64,000 nucleotides of DNA, from NCBI RefSeq assembly GCF_000234665.1, contig NC_018324.1, positions 615,501 through 679,500 on the forward strand. Direction: 5' to 3'. Shown here piece by piece: positions 1 to 10,525 of this stretch; position 1 is the first letter of the stretch; each line of letters starts with the position of its first letter. The position numbers and the translations under genes were made by a program. The notes under the pieces are model-generated. The model was given only the letters and a program-made list of their open reading frames with translations. It had not been told where the DNA came from and did no database searches. The DNA comes from Leishmania mexicana MHOM/GT/2001/U1103. Its lineage: Eukaryota > Euglenozoa > Kinetoplastea > Trypanosomatida > Trypanosomatidae.

Positions 1-2114
1 ACCAGACGAGAGGAGATGGGATGGCCAGGTATGCGAGTCAGCGTGTACGACTACCTCGCATACGTGTCCACACTCACCAGACAGAGACACGTACATAGAA
101 AACATGTGCAGGGGCAGCAACAGGAGGGGAGAGAGACACATCAGCTGGCGGTGGCGGTGGGCAAGGTTCGATCCCCTCTTGGTATCGCGTTTTTTCCTCT
201 TTTTTGTTGCTGTCGATTGTCATTACTTTGATCTTTTTCTTTTTGTGAGGGGGACGGGGGGGGAGAGGTTGCTGCTCTCTCATTCACGCCAGGTGCGGCG
301 ATGTGGTGAGCAAACAGCGACGCACGTGCACACAAAGCGGCGCTGTCGAGACGAAGAGACACGCCGAGTAGAAAGAAAAAAAAAACGGAAACCAAAAGGC
401 GGCGAGGGAAGAAAGAGACGCGCGCCCCCCTCCCTCCCCTTTTTTTCTTTTTTTTTACTTGGACCGGGGTGCGGGATTACGATGTGAGGTCCGCAGAGAA
501 GAAAACAAAAAAACACCTTTAAAAAGACGAAAAGAAGACTTACGCAGAAAACAAAGGGGCGAGGAGAAGCGCCGGCAGCTCGAAAGACACAACAGACGGG
601 GAGAGAAAAGGGAGGGAGAGGGGGCAGGCGAGTACGTGTCGCGAGCAGGACGCAAAACACAGAAGGGGAGACGAAGACGGTAAATGGGAAAAAGAGGAGA
701 TGGTTCGGCAGACGCCCAAGCACAACACCACAGTGTGCCTCTTTTCCACTCATGTTTCCTTCTGCTGTTCCCCTCCTGACCCTCTACGGCCCTCGCTTCA
801 TCGTGGCGCAATCTCACCGCCATAGCAGCAGATATATTACACGCACGCCGACAAGAAGCCCTCGTGAATGCTGCCCCCTCCCCCTATACACACACGCCTT
901 CTTCCCTCAACTGCAGACTCCAAGCACGCACGGTAGCACCGAGAAGGCCAAAAGCCACCAAAGAAGGCGAGAGAGAGCTGCACCAGTACCGCGATTGCAC
1001 GTGACCACGACGAGCAAAGCAGAAAAAGCAGGCGGCCCGTGCACATTATGCCAGACCTCTCCGTTAGTCCACTTGCTCGCCTGTGCATCGGTGCTCGCGC
1101 GCGTCTTCAAGACATTTTCCAGTCGTTTTCGCGTCATAGGCGTTTAAGGCTGAGATTCATTCGCTCGGGAAAGGGGGTGGCCCCCGTGCTGGGCCCTTCT
1201 CTGTGCGACTGGTGGTGTCAGTGCTTCCGATTGTCAGCAACGACGCGCAGGTGCCCTTGTCTCGCGGTAAGAAGGGGAAGGGGGGGAAGAGGGAGACAGA
1301 AGCCGAAGACGGGTGAATCATCGTGGTTGCGGTCCCCTCCCTCCTCTCCACCTGCCGACTTCAAGAACAGAAAAGGCAAAAACGAAGAGTACACGGACGT
1401 CGAAGCAGACATAGAACAGAGAAAAAAAAGCTTCAACGGTCTCAGAAATTAAAGCCGCCCTCAGCCGTGTGCGGGTCTGCGCATTTTGCATCAGAGGCGG
1501 TGGGGAGATCGAGACAAAGGCCTGAACACATCAGAGAGAACATGACTATAATGGAAGGCGTTGAGTGAAGAAACAGAGAGAGGGGAACACGGAAAAGACA
1601 GACAAGAGTGAAATGATAAAGAAAGCCTGTAAAGCTTGTCTTTTTTCGATTTGGGCGCGCATGCAGCAGTTTCCTCATCATACGCGGCACTGCGCTCCTC
1701 CTGTGTCTCTCCTCCCCTCACACCTCTCCCACCCCACCTCACCATCAAGTCCTTCTCGTCACTTGGACCGCATCCCTCTCAACCTCTGTGGTCACGCCTT
1801 CTTTCTTCCCCCACGACAGAGCACACCATAACGTCTGCGAGACTCTCTTCTCTGTCACTCTGTCACCGCCATCCTTCTCATGTTCTGCACAAGCGGCGTC
1901 CTTCTTTTTCCTTCCTTGTTACTCCGCCATCATCCCGTGACACTCGCCTTCAACGCTTTCTCTTCGCTCGTCTCGTGCGATTTCGTGCCGATGCCCGTGG
2001 GCGCAGAGACGAGCCCAACTGTGGTGACACAGCGACGCTCATCCCTTTCCTTATCATTCATTTCCTATTATCTGCTTCTTTTATGAGACGACTACATTGG
2101 TCGGAGTCAGGCGT
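1..2114 (-). other. Intergenic / probable 3' UTR of the UMSBP gene
   Basis: No convincing gene on either strand; the short ORFs are low-complexity translations of purine- or pyrimidine-rich DNA. Since UMSBP is read towards position 1, this should be its 3' UTR and then spacer before the next gene outside the window. Positions 1636-2090 are strongly C/T-rich on the plus strand, so the transcript would be purine-rich straight after the stop. Assignment as UTR is inference. Confidence 0.6.
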
Positions 2115-2462
2115 CTAGTGGCGGTCCGGGCACTCGCGGGACAGGTGCTCCGTCGAGCCACAGTTGTAGCACGACTTCGGCTTCCGCTCGTTCGGGCAGT
2201 CGCGGCTCATGTGGCCCGTGCCGCCGCAGTTGTAGCAAGAGCGGGTGTCGGCGCCGGCCTTGGCCTCGTTCGTGCACTCGCGGGACAGATGCTCCGTCGA
2301 GCCACAGTTGTAGCACGACTTCGGCTTCCGCTCGCTGGGGCAGTCGCGGCTCATGTGGCCGGTCTCACCGCAGTTGTAGCAAGAGCGGGTCGCCGCGGCG
2401 CGCGGGCAGCTGCGCGACATGTGGCCGGCCTCACCACACTTGTAGCACGTGATAGCGGACAT
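2115..2462 (-). CDS. UMSBP: Universal minicircle sequence-binding protein, five CCHC zinc knuckles
   Basis: A 115-residue protein made almost wholly of five CCHC (Cx2Cx4Hx4C) zinc knuckles, at about residues 6-19, 28-41, 50-63, 77-90 and 99-112, joined by short basic linkers (ERKPKS twice). Size, knuckle number and linkers match the kinetoplastid UMSBP described from Crithidia (about 116 residues), a single-stranded-DNA-binding protein that recognises the conserved minicircle origin sequence, is redox-sensitive and acts in kinetoplast DNA replication. The start is the ATG at 2460-2462, giving MSAITCYKC; the frame stays open upstream but there translates a pyrimidine-rich leader. Knuckles 2-3 and 4-5 are a tandem duplication that is about 94% identical at DNA level. 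Family is very secure; in vivo role is by homology. Confidence 0.93.
   Translation of the reverse strand: MSAITCYKCGEAGHMSRSCPRAAATRSCYNCGETGHMSRDCPSERKPKSCYNCGSTEHLSRECTNEAKAGADTRSCYNCGGTGHMSRDCPNERKPKSCYNCGSTEHLSRECPDRH
2131..2390 (-). repeat. Internal tandem duplication in UMSBP (two 116-nt units, 144-nt period)
   Basis: Bases 2131-2246 and 2275-2390 align over 116 nt with about seven mismatches by eye. Each unit codes for two knuckles plus the ERKPKS linker. The 28-nt spacer between them codes for a different linker. Confidence 0.85.
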
Positions 2463-2529
2463 GATGATGGAAGGAGGTGAGCGAAAAGAATGAGAGAGAG
2501 CGCGGGGGAAGACTTGGGAAAGCGGAAAT

Positions 2530-2613
2530 CTGCGCCAGTGCGCGCGTGTGTCCAGCGGGGGGTAGAGAGTGAAGGAAAGGAGAATGCGAAGGAAGAGAGA
2601 GAAGGGGGTGGGG
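2530..2613 (-). promoter_or_regulatory. Predicted trans-splice acceptor for UMSBP
   Basis: On the minus strand a pyrimidine tract (complement of 2561-2613) is followed by the first AG at 2530-2531. This would leave a 5' UTR of about 67 nt. Prediction from the usual trypanosomatid tract-plus-AG rule only. Confidence 0.45.
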
Positions 2614-2991
2614 CACATGTGCGGAAGGGGGTGATGTTGTGCAGCAGAAAAGAGAATGCACATAATGTGTCACGCGAAGTGAGGGCGGAGGTAACGATGC
2701 AAAAACACACGGAGGAAGAGGCGGCGAATAGCAATGTGCAGAGAAGGGCACCCACGAAGAAGCCCGCGTTTGTCTTATCATCCGGGGAAGGAAATTGTCG
2801 GGTGACAAGGCCCTCGCTGCCACGCACACACAAGCAGAACCACCCGCGGTAAGCATTGCATCTCCCCGGCAGGGTTGAACTTCCTTTCTTGGTTCGACTC
2901 GACTGGAGGGGAGCACGGCAGATGCGGCCTTCTCCCACAAAGCAGACCATTTTCTCCTCCAACAGTCACGTGTGTGAAAGCAGAAACACCA

Positions 2992-3012
2992 TCCAGCGTG
3001 AAAAACGCTGGA
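2992..3012 (-). other. Perfect short inverted repeat (8-bp stem, 5-nt loop)
   Basis: TCCAGCGT and ACGCTGGA flank a five-base loop. In the minus-strand transcript the loop would be UUUUC. It lies in the presumed clathrin 3' UTR. Function unknown. Confidence 0.5.
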
Positions 3013-3544
3013 CGACTGCACGGAACAGCCGATTCAGCAGCCTGTCGTCCTGTTCCACCTCCTCATGTCATAACCGACGGGGGGTGTCCAAATATGCGGC
3101 TCTCGATTCCAGATTCCTGCCACGAAGGATGGGGGGGATATGCGGCCAGGTGCCTTCCTGTGTCGGTCACCGTGTCTATAAAACAGAGAGGCGAGAACGA
3201 GCGCGCGGACGTCGACTTCATCTGCTTTTTTATTGTTTGCCTACTCAGGGTTGAGAAAACAACAAAGGTAACATGCTAAAAGGCTTTTCTTTTTTCTTCA
3301 GGAGTGGAGAAGAAGTACTTCCGCTTCTCGCTGCGGTCCACATCAGCGCACCAACACACACACACAGTCACACAAAGAGGCATGTGTGCCGCAAGGTACC
3401 TCACCCACGTTCAAGCCCCTCACCGCCCACTCCAACGATGAGTTCTTTTCCTCACACGCATCGCACCACCACACGCGCAGTCGTGTCTTTCCTTTGCAGC
3501 CATTTCTTCGTTAACGATCCCATTCACAGCCATACAACAGGAGA

Positions 3545-4075
3545 GAAACGCTACGGTACAGGGCCGGTCACAGGCATCCATCGCATGGGGAGATGCGGCG
3601 GCAGGGCAACCCCTGCAGCCGTGCGCCGACCCAGTCACCTCGGCACCGCGCCTCACAGCAGCGACCCGCTGTGCCGGTCGCCACCCGGTGCATCCGCCAC
3701 GGGGTCCGGCTTGATCAGTTACGCTTCAATGGCCAGTGCGTGAGGGCGAGGGGGGGTGCGATGCCTTTCGAGCCACCTCGACACTCTGCCCATCATACGA
3801 ATGGCACAGACGCCTTCACTGGTCGCAGGGCGCTCCGCAGCCATGCCATCCAGGACATGGCCCTCCGACACCAGTGGGGATACATTGCTCCAACTCCGCT
3901 ACGCCGCAGGCGCTTGACTCCGTCACCACCAGAGGTGCTTCAGCATTGGCAGGGGGATAGGGCCGAAGGGCTGCGTGGCTTTTCCGCACAGAAGGTGGGG
4001 GCACTGGACCCTGCGACACCACGCACTGAGGTATCTCCTCGTCATCAGAGGCTCTTCAAAGAAAAAAGGAAATCA
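3545..4075 (+). mobile_element. Putative SIDER-type degenerate retroposon remnant
   Basis: About 0.5 kb of GC-rich, microsatellite-free sequence sits abruptly inside purine-rich spacer and ends on the plus strand in an A-rich stretch (about 4057-4085), like the tail of a retroposed element. Blocks such as the one around 3660-3715 and the one around 3838-3880 resemble, from memory, Leishmania SIDER2 elements, which typically lie in 3' UTRs and shorten mRNA half-life. Its place in the presumed clathrin 3' UTR fits. It has no reverse-transcriptase ORF, as expected for a SIDER. The plus orientation is inferred only from the A-rich end. No alignment was run. Confidence 0.45.
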
Positions 4076-5260
4076 AAACCGAAACCCGTAAGGACACTCT
4101 CGCAAATACAGTACAGGAAAAACAAAAGGGAAGAGGCAAAAAAAAAAACGCAAGATGAACTCCGTAAACAGAAGAGTGTACCCGACAAACGTGCACAGAA
4201 ACGCATGCGCACCCCCCACCCGTAACAGCCGCCGCCTGCCGCTGCCCCTCCACCTCTATTCCCCAATCAGGAACACATAGGCATACCAGTAACATGACCG
4301 AGAAGCAGTGTCCCCGACATGAGCAACAAGAAAACGACACCCAGTCAATACACAAACGAACAAGTCCGCACCGACCATTATGCCTACTGCTGCGATCCAC
4401 AAACTACGAGGAGGATAGGAAGAGGGGAGAAAAGAGTGAAGAGAGGGAGCGCGGGGGGGGGGATAGCTATCGTGTTTAGAACGAAGAGGGGGATGGGAAT
4501 GGGACCTCGTAGGGTCCGAGTGTCAACGAGCCTCCAACCCCCCACTCCACCACAGGGAGAGAGAGAGAAAGAGAGAGCAACAACGACCATGATGGAAGGA
4601 AAGAAGAATAGATAACGGTAGTGCAGAGGAGACGACAAAAGCAAGTCACAAGTAACGCTAAAGGCGGAGAACGCCAAATACAACCGAAAAGAGTCAGACA
4701 GAAAGAGCGAAAAAAAAACACACAGAAATACCTCTACATACGTCTATAGATAGATGTATAGAATGATCGATGTATGCAGATGATACAGAAACATCCGTAC
4801 AAAGAGGCAACCAACAACAACAACCCCCTCCCTCCCTGCATCCCCCCTCCGAACAAAAAAAAAACAGTCAACGCAACGCATCGAATCGAATGAACCCAAC
4901 AGCGATAAATAGAAAATTAAAAATGGAAAAATGGAGGGAGGACGCGAGAGAGAGAGAGACTAACGGTAAAGAAACGCAGCGGAGAAAAATCATGAAAAAA
5001 GAAAAAAGAAACGCACAAGGGCGGCGACGCGTACGCCGATGCAGACGTGAACGAGAGGGTTACTGTGAATGGGAGTAGAGTCGGAGGTGGGCCTGTAGGA
5101 GAAAGGCGGGGATACGGGTGTGGGACCGCATTCACCGAATCTGTGGTCAGCAAGAGGAAAAAAAAGCCAACGATACTCTGTCGGCGTATCGTCAGTAATG
5201 CGTGCACGTCTGTCCACGGAAAGCGCACACACAGATGCATGCATATCCACACAGCGACTT

Positions 5261-8200
5261 CTAGAAAGGCCGGCCAGATCCGAACTGAGGCGGCATGCCA
5301 AAGTTCATCGGCTGTGGCGCACCCATCGGCATCCCGTTCATCGGCATGCCGCCACCCTGCTCGATCATGAGCGGCACGGAGCCGGGACCCTGCACTGGAC
5401 CGGCGCGACGAGCCGCGTCCTTCGCCGCGGTCTGTGCGTCCATCATCGACTTCTCCATTTTCTCGATCTTGCTCGAGTAGTCCTGAAGCACCTGAATCAT
5501 GTACGGCATCGCCATCTCCGTTCGCTGATTCAGCCACGCCTTCTGCAGCACCGTCGCTGGCTTCAGCAGGTCGTAGCATCTGTAGAGGCACGCTGCGAAA
5601 CACTCGGGATAGTCCTTCACGAAGTAGTCCAGCAGGCTGCTCACCAGCTCGCTGTCACCGCTCTCGGCCGCCGTGTCGATGGCCTCCTCGAACAACTCGT
5701 TCTCCTTGGCCACCGCGATGGCGTGCGAATAGCGCTTGTTCTTGCGGTGCAGCAGAAGAGCGATCTTGCGGAACTCAAAGAGCTCCATCTTCTCTAGCCG
5801 CGACGACAGCTCCTCCGAGTCGAAGTTGTTGTACGTCTCGACGGAGTGGCGCAGCGCCTTGAAGTCTTCCTCCTCGATGTAGAGGTTGTTGAGGGTCTCG
5901 TTCACCTTCTTGGCGTTGCGCTCCTGCGCGGCCTCGAGGTAGGTGCGAATCACGTGAATCGGCGCCACCTTCTTCGTCTCCGCCATCACCCGCTCCGGAT
6001 CCACGCGCTTGAAGATGGAGAACAGGAAGTCGTTCAGTTGCTCCGGGTGCGTCTTGAGGTAGAAGCCGATCGCGGTGTACAGAAGATCGCTAGCGCCGAG
6101 GTGGCTCACAGCGTCCTTGAAGATTTCATGGTCGAAGGCGTCCGCGTGGTGCTGCATCATCGAGTTGGTCGCAGCCAGCCAATCCTCGTTGTTGATGTGC
6201 AGCACACGCAGCACGACCCAGTGGTGATACTGCTCGCAGACGGTGATCATCTTGTGCGTGTTGATCTTCTTCGCGTACATGTTCACGTGCTCCATGAGCT
6301 TCTCGGGCCGATACTTGGCCAGCAAGACGCCCATCTCGGTGAAGATGGACATGTGCGCGCCCTGATGGCCAGAGGCGTTCCTGAGCACCGAGAATAGCTC
6401 CTCCCAGAGGCCGCGACTTTCGTAGCGGTTGCACATGCCGCTTACCTCCTCCGCCTTGAGCACCACTGGGACAGCGCAGACGCCAGCCAGCTTCAGATCC
6501 CCAGCATCGATGCATGCCAGGTTGACCTCCTTGTACGTGTGGATCGACTTGGCCTTCTTGGCCGCCTCCACGGCAGCGGAGAGGTTACCCAGCATCACCT
6601 CCGTCGACGCCACGCGAGCGTAGTTGTTCGCCACGGTGTACAGCACGCGCGCCGACTCGTACAGCTTGTCCTGAAAGCACTTGTCGGCAATGGCCCCAAT
6701 CTTGACGTTGTGCGTCTCCTTTAGGAACTCCTCCAGCTCCTCGAGGCGGCCCGTCTTGGCGTACGTGATGACGAGCGCCGTGTCAATCTTGTTATCTTTT
6801 GCGCGCGAGTACTGGCGGGCCATCGTGAGGTACTTGATGAGGTCGCCGAACTGGTTCGTGCGCTCCGCTGCAGACGCCACCTCGACAACGAGATCGGGGT
6901 TCTTCGCCCTAATGAGGCACTCGATACCCTCGTGCACCTCGTCCTGCTTCACCAGGTACTCACCTAGCACGGACCACACGACGGGCGTGTCCGTCTTTTG
7001 GGCAAAGCCGCGGCCGCGCGAAACGTCGTTCATGTCCTGCAGAAGCACCGTGATGGCCTCCTTCTGCATGTCGTGGCGCGTGTATACGACAAACGCGATC
7101 TCATGCATGCCGGCACCCGAGGCGACGTGCGCAATATCCTTGGCGTCGTAGTCCTCGAGGGTCGTCACGTACTCCATCACCTTGTCCTTGCGGGCACGCA
7201 CCGCAGACATGATCAGAAGGTTCTCGAGGAAGCGGTTCTTGCGGAAGCGGCCGTGCACCACAATCTGGCCCAGCAGTGCGGTGAGCTCCTCCGTCAGATT
7301 GGCGTTCATGAAAGCGCGCACCGTCGCGCTCACCTCCTCGCTCGACTCACTTTCCGGCAGCGCGATCTGCTGCACCGACTCAACAAGCTGCTGCCGCTGC
7401 GCCGAGTTCTGCCCCAGCACGCTCGCCCATAGATCAAGGTTCTGCTCCTTCACCAGGTAGCGGGCCAGCTGCTTGTACATGCCGTTGCGGTGGCAGAGGC
7501 CGATCATCTCATCGCTGCAGTGGCCGCGGCAATATGCGATGTACGCCAGGTTGGGGTCGCGCGTCTCGCAGTACTTGCCCACCACCTCCGCATCGTAATA
7601 CTCGTTTTCCGCCAGGAACTGCTCGGGGCTCTGGCCAATGTCGACGTAGATCTTGGCCAGCGCGTTGTACAGCGCCTTGTCCGTCTTCTTCTCGCTGCGG
7701 CGGTCCTCGAGCCACTGCTTGATGAGGTGCAGCCGACCCACCTCCTCCACACAGTCAACTAGTTCTTCAATGGGGCACATTGTCCCAACCGTCGCGAGCA
7801 TGTTCTTGGTGAACTCCTCGCTCACGTTGCACTCGATGAGGGCCTGCACCACCTGCGGCGTCTTGCCGGGGCTTCGGCGCGTCAGGTACTGCTCTATGCA
7901 GCTCTCGTTGCCCGTCTCCACCAGGTAGTGCACCATCTCGTTCAACATGTTGTGCTGATCGCACACGTTGATAAAGGGCCACATGTCCGTCAGTTTCTTG
8001 TTCTTGAGGTAGTTCTTCGTCCGCTCGGCGTCGTAGCACGGGCTCTCGCGGGTCATGCGCTCCAGCTCCTGCATTTGGCCCATCTCAGCAGCGGCCTCGA
8101 TGTAGCGGAAGTGCACCTCCGGATCACGCGTGTATGGCACCACGGCCCCGAGGTAGTAGTAGAGCACGTCGTACAGGCTGTGCTCGAGGAATAGGTCGAT

Positions 8201-10342
8201 GAGGTCGGCGGTGCCGAGGGCGTCACTGTACTTGGTGGCCACCTGCACAATAACCTTGAAGTTCTGGCGCGAGTTGACGCAGAGATCCTCGAGGCACTTG
8301 AGGCTGTCCTGTTTGTTGAGCTTGCCGAAAAAGTCCACGAGCCACTCGGGGTTGAAGTTCTGCACCTGCTGCAGGCAGCGGCGGATGCTGGCGAGGTTAT
8401 TGAGATCGGAGTCCTCCTTCTGAGCCATTATGTAGCAGTCAATCGCGTGCTGGTGCAGACCAGCTCGCTCGCAAAGCGGTGCCAGCTTCATGCCATCGTA
8501 GCACTGGCAGATCTTGCGGACGAAGATCTTATCGGCGACGGATGGATGTGAGTACTTGAGGTTCATCTCGAGCAGCTTCGTTTGCAGCTCCATCGTCGAC
8601 TCGTCGTTGTGTTCGCGGAGGATCTCCAGAAGAAACTCGGTCGCCTGCTGAATCTGCTGGGCCGACACAAACATGTCCACCACCTCATCCGCGGTGAGCA
8701 CCGGCCTGTCGCCCATCTCGCGGTATAGCATCAAGCCAAGGTTGACGGCGTCCTGCGGCGCAACTCGGATGAAGTTGTTCATGATGACACGCCAATCCGG
8801 CGAGAAGTTCGCGCGCTTGCAGTACTCCACCGCCTTCTGCGTCTCGTTGCGCTGCAGCAGCAAGTTCAGCACCTTGGTGTGGGCGTTGCCCTGGTGGAAG
8901 ATCTTCAGCGCCATGTTGGAGTCCGCCTGCTGCACCAGGTCGCCGAGCTCCTCGGAGGCGGTCAGCTTTCCCTCGTCAAACTGCTGCTTCACGTAGCCGA
9001 TGCCGCCTTTCGGCACCACCGCACGCGCAAGCTCGACAGACTCGCACTCGTTCAGGTTCGTCTCCGCCAGCGCAATCTTGAAGTAGGTCGAGATAGCCGG
9101 CGGTTGGCCCGGTTGCTGCGGCATTTGCATGAAACGCATGAGAACCTCGCGGGTGCGCAGAGAGTTCCCCGGGGCACGCAGGCACATGCGGACGGCCTCC
9201 TCGACGTTGCCAATGCGCAGGAAGTTGTCCAGCTGCAGCTTGAAGAGGTCATCGACGCCGCCGAGATTCGCCGTGGAGGCGATGCGCAGGGCCAGCTCGG
9301 CGTTGTGCATGCGGTTCTTAACAAAGCTGATGATGCCGTTGTCGTTTGGGCCGATGCGCATGACGGCGCCCTGGTTGTTGACGCACAAAACGCCGCCAAC
9401 CTTATTGTCGGCTGCGCCGCAAAACACCACCGAGCTCGAAAACTGCTGCTCTGTCAGGATGGTCCCGGTGAAGATGTCCATCAGCACAAAGCTGCCGCGG
9501 CTCGTCACCACGGTCAACAGCTTGTGGCGGTCCGAGACGTTCATGCTGACCGGGAAGTCTCCGGGCTGAATGGTTACGCTGTAAACCCGCCGCAGCACCG
9601 ACAAATCTGTCTTGGAGCCGGTCGGCAGCTCCATGATCATTACCTGGCCGCCTTGCTGCGGGCTGTTCCAGGCGAGGCACATCACATTGCACTTGCGAGG
9701 CTCAGATGGGGTGGAGGTAGAGATGAAGCAGCACGCATGACCGTCGAGCACGCGACTGCTGCGGTTCTCGACGCTGTACAACAGCGCCTTGCCCACCATG
9801 GTACCCGCTGGGTCACGCGCCACACCCGTCACGACGAGCCACTTCTTCTGCTCGTCGCTGCGGTACGAGAGCACCTGCACACTGCTGTCGTAGTCTGCGC
9901 TTCGGTCGAAGATGTGCTGCGGCGCGTCGTCGGCAGCGGTGTCGAGGCTCCAGTGGTAGACGGCCCTTGCCGTCACAATGCCGAGGGTGCGGTCGTCGAT
10001 CCAGCGCCAGCACACAACATCCTCATGAAAAAGCGTCGCCTTGAGCCGACGCGAGGCGTCCACGTCGAACACCTGCAGATTGCGGCCGCTGCGTAGTGCC
10101 AGGATCTTCGTCTTGGGGTTCATGATGCACGACTCTGCATCCTTGACGTTGTTTCGAATGCTCTCGTGCTTCTCTAGATCGACGATGACGAGTGACGTCG
10201 TCCCGTCGCCCTGAACATCGCGGACGCAGACATACTTCTCGCTTTCTAACGTGACATTCTTGAAGGAGACGCAGCCCGGGGTGAGCCCACCTGAGACCGA
10301 GTTGAGTTGAAAGATCTCCGCAGAAATCGAAGGAGAGTCCAT
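5261..10342 (-). CDS. CHC: Clathrin heavy chain
   Basis: A 1693-residue protein, close to the roughly 1675 residues of animal clathrin heavy chain. It forms the triskelion legs of clathrin coats; in trypanosomatids these act in endocytosis at the flagellar pocket and in Golgi/endosome traffic. The N-terminal beta-propeller (about residues 1-340) is recognisable, including the AVYHWS stretch. The rest is alpha-solenoid built from clathrin heavy-chain repeats, with the family block YYDAEVVGKYCETRDP near residue 910. The C-terminal trimerisation region ends in a Gly/Met/Pro/Gln-rich disordered tail. That tail has PLMI where animal clathrin has the QLMLT Hsc70-uncoating motif. The start is the ATG at 10340-10342 (MDSPSIS); the open frame upstream lacks an ATG and is leader-like. 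Confidence 0.97.
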   Translation of the reverse strand: MDSPSISAEIFQLNSVSGGLTPGCVSFKNVTLESEKYVCVRDVQGDGTTSLVIVDLEKHESIRNNVKDAESCIMNPKTKILALRSGRNLQVFDVDASRRLKATLFHEDVVCWRWIDDRTLGIVTARAVYHWSLDTAADDAPQHIFDRSADYDSSVQVLSYRSDEQKKWLVVTGVARDPAGTMVGKALLYSVENRSSRVLDGHACCFISTSTPSEPRKCNVMCLAWNSPQQGGQVMIMELPTGSKTDLSVLRRVYSVTIQPGDFPVSMNVSDRHKLLTVVTSRGSFVLMDIFTGTILTEQQFSSSVVFCGAADNKVGGVLCVNNQGAVMRIGPNDNGIISFVKNRMHNAELALRIASTANLGGVDDLFKLQLDNFLRIGNVEEAVRMCLRAPGNSLRTREVLMRFMQMPQQPGQPPAISTYFKIALAETNLNECESVELARAVVPKGGIGYVKQQFDEGKLTASEELGDLVQQADSNMALKIFHQGNAHTKVLNLLLQRNETQKAVEYCKRANFSPDWRVIMNNFIRVAPQDAVNLGLMLYREMGDRPVLTADEVVDMFVSAQQIQQATEFLLEILREHNDESTMELQTKLLEMNLKYSHPSVADKIFVRKICQCYDGMKLAPLCERAGLHQHAIDCYIMAQKEDSDLNNLASIRRCLQQVQNFNPEWLVDFFGKLNKQDSLKCLEDLCVNSRQNFKVIVQVATKYSDALGTADLIDLFLEHSLYDVLYYYLGAVVPYTRDPEVHFRYIEAAAEMGQMQELERMTRESPCYDAERTKNYLKNKKLTDMWPFINVCDQHNMLNEMVHYLVETGNESCIEQYLTRRSPGKTPQVVQALIECNVSEEFTKNMLATVGTMCPIEELVDCVEEVGRLHLIKQWLEDRRSEKKTDKALYNALAKIYVDIGQSPEQFLAENEYYDAEVVGKYCETRDPNLAYIAYCRGHCSDEMIGLCHRNGMYKQLARYLVKEQNLDLWASVLGQNSAQRQQLVESVQQIALPESESSEEVSATVRAFMNANLTEELTALLGQIVVHGRFRKNRFLENLLIMSAVRARKDKVMEYVTTLEDYDAKDIAHVASGAGMHEIAFVVYTRHDMQKEAITVLLQDMNDVSRGRGFAQKTDTPVVWSVLGEYLVKQDEVHEGIECLIRAKNPDLVVEVASAAERTNQFGDLIKYLTMARQYSRAKDNKIDTALVITYAKTGRLEELEEFLKETHNVKIGAIADKCFQDKLYESARVLYTVANNYARVASTEVMLGNLSAAVEAAKKAKSIHTYKEVNLACIDAGDLKLAGVCAVPVVLKAEEVSGMCNRYESRGLWEELFSVLRNASGHQGAHMSIFTEMGVLLAKYRPEKLMEHVNMYAKKINTHKMITVCEQYHHWVVLRVLHINNEDWLAATNSMMQHHADAFDHEIFKDAVSHLGASDLLYTAIGFYLKTHPEQLNDFLFSIFKRVDPERVMAETKKVAPIHVIRTYLEAAQERNAKKVNETLNNLYIEEEDFKALRHSVETYNNFDSEELSSRLEKMELFEFRKIALLLHRKNKRYSHAIAVAKENELFEEAIDTAAESGDSELVSSLLDYFVKDYPECFAACLYRCYDLLKPATVLQKAWLNQRTEMAMPYMIQVLQDYSSKIEKMEKSMMDAQTAAKDAARRAGPVQGPGSVPLMIEQGGGMPMNGMPMGAPQPMNFGMPPQFGSGRPF

Positions 10343-10474
10343 CTTGCCTTTCCTTTTTTTTGCTTGCTTGTTTGGTCTGCTGAGTAGCAGCACGTGCCCT
10401 GTTCTCTCTATGCTTGAGTGTGGGTGTGAGCTGGGGGAGAGGACTGGTGGGAGGAACACGATGGGAGCAGCACA

Positions 10475-10525
10475 CTAGAAGCCCCAAAGCAGATAACCAA
10501 GACGAAAGAGAAGGCAGTACACACA
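10475..10525 (-). promoter_or_regulatory. Candidate trans-splice acceptor for clathrin heavy chain
   Basis: The minus strand shows a broken pyrimidine tract followed by AG at 10475-10476, giving a 5' UTR of about 132 nt. A second C-rich tract with AG near 10430 is an alternative site. Confidence 0.35.

Larger units (their letters stand above)
2463..5260 (-). other. Spacer: UMSBP 5' UTR and probable clathrin 3' UTR
   Basis: No gene recognised. Purine-rich DNA with simple repeats surrounds a compositionally distinct, GC-rich block at about 3545-4035 (annotated separately). A short perfect hairpin lies at 2992-3012. Confidence 0.6.

Noticed and set aside
160..185. GGTTCGATCCC resembling a tRNA B box
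   Set aside because: The flanking bases do not form a T-arm stem and no A box or acceptor stem could be found at the right spacing.
8879..10096. 405-codon open frame on the plus strand, antisense to clathrin heavy chain
   Set aside because: It mirrors the GC-rich codon pattern of the clathrin gene. The translation is His/Arg/Leu/Val-biased without any motif. Long antisense frames are expected opposite Leishmania genes.
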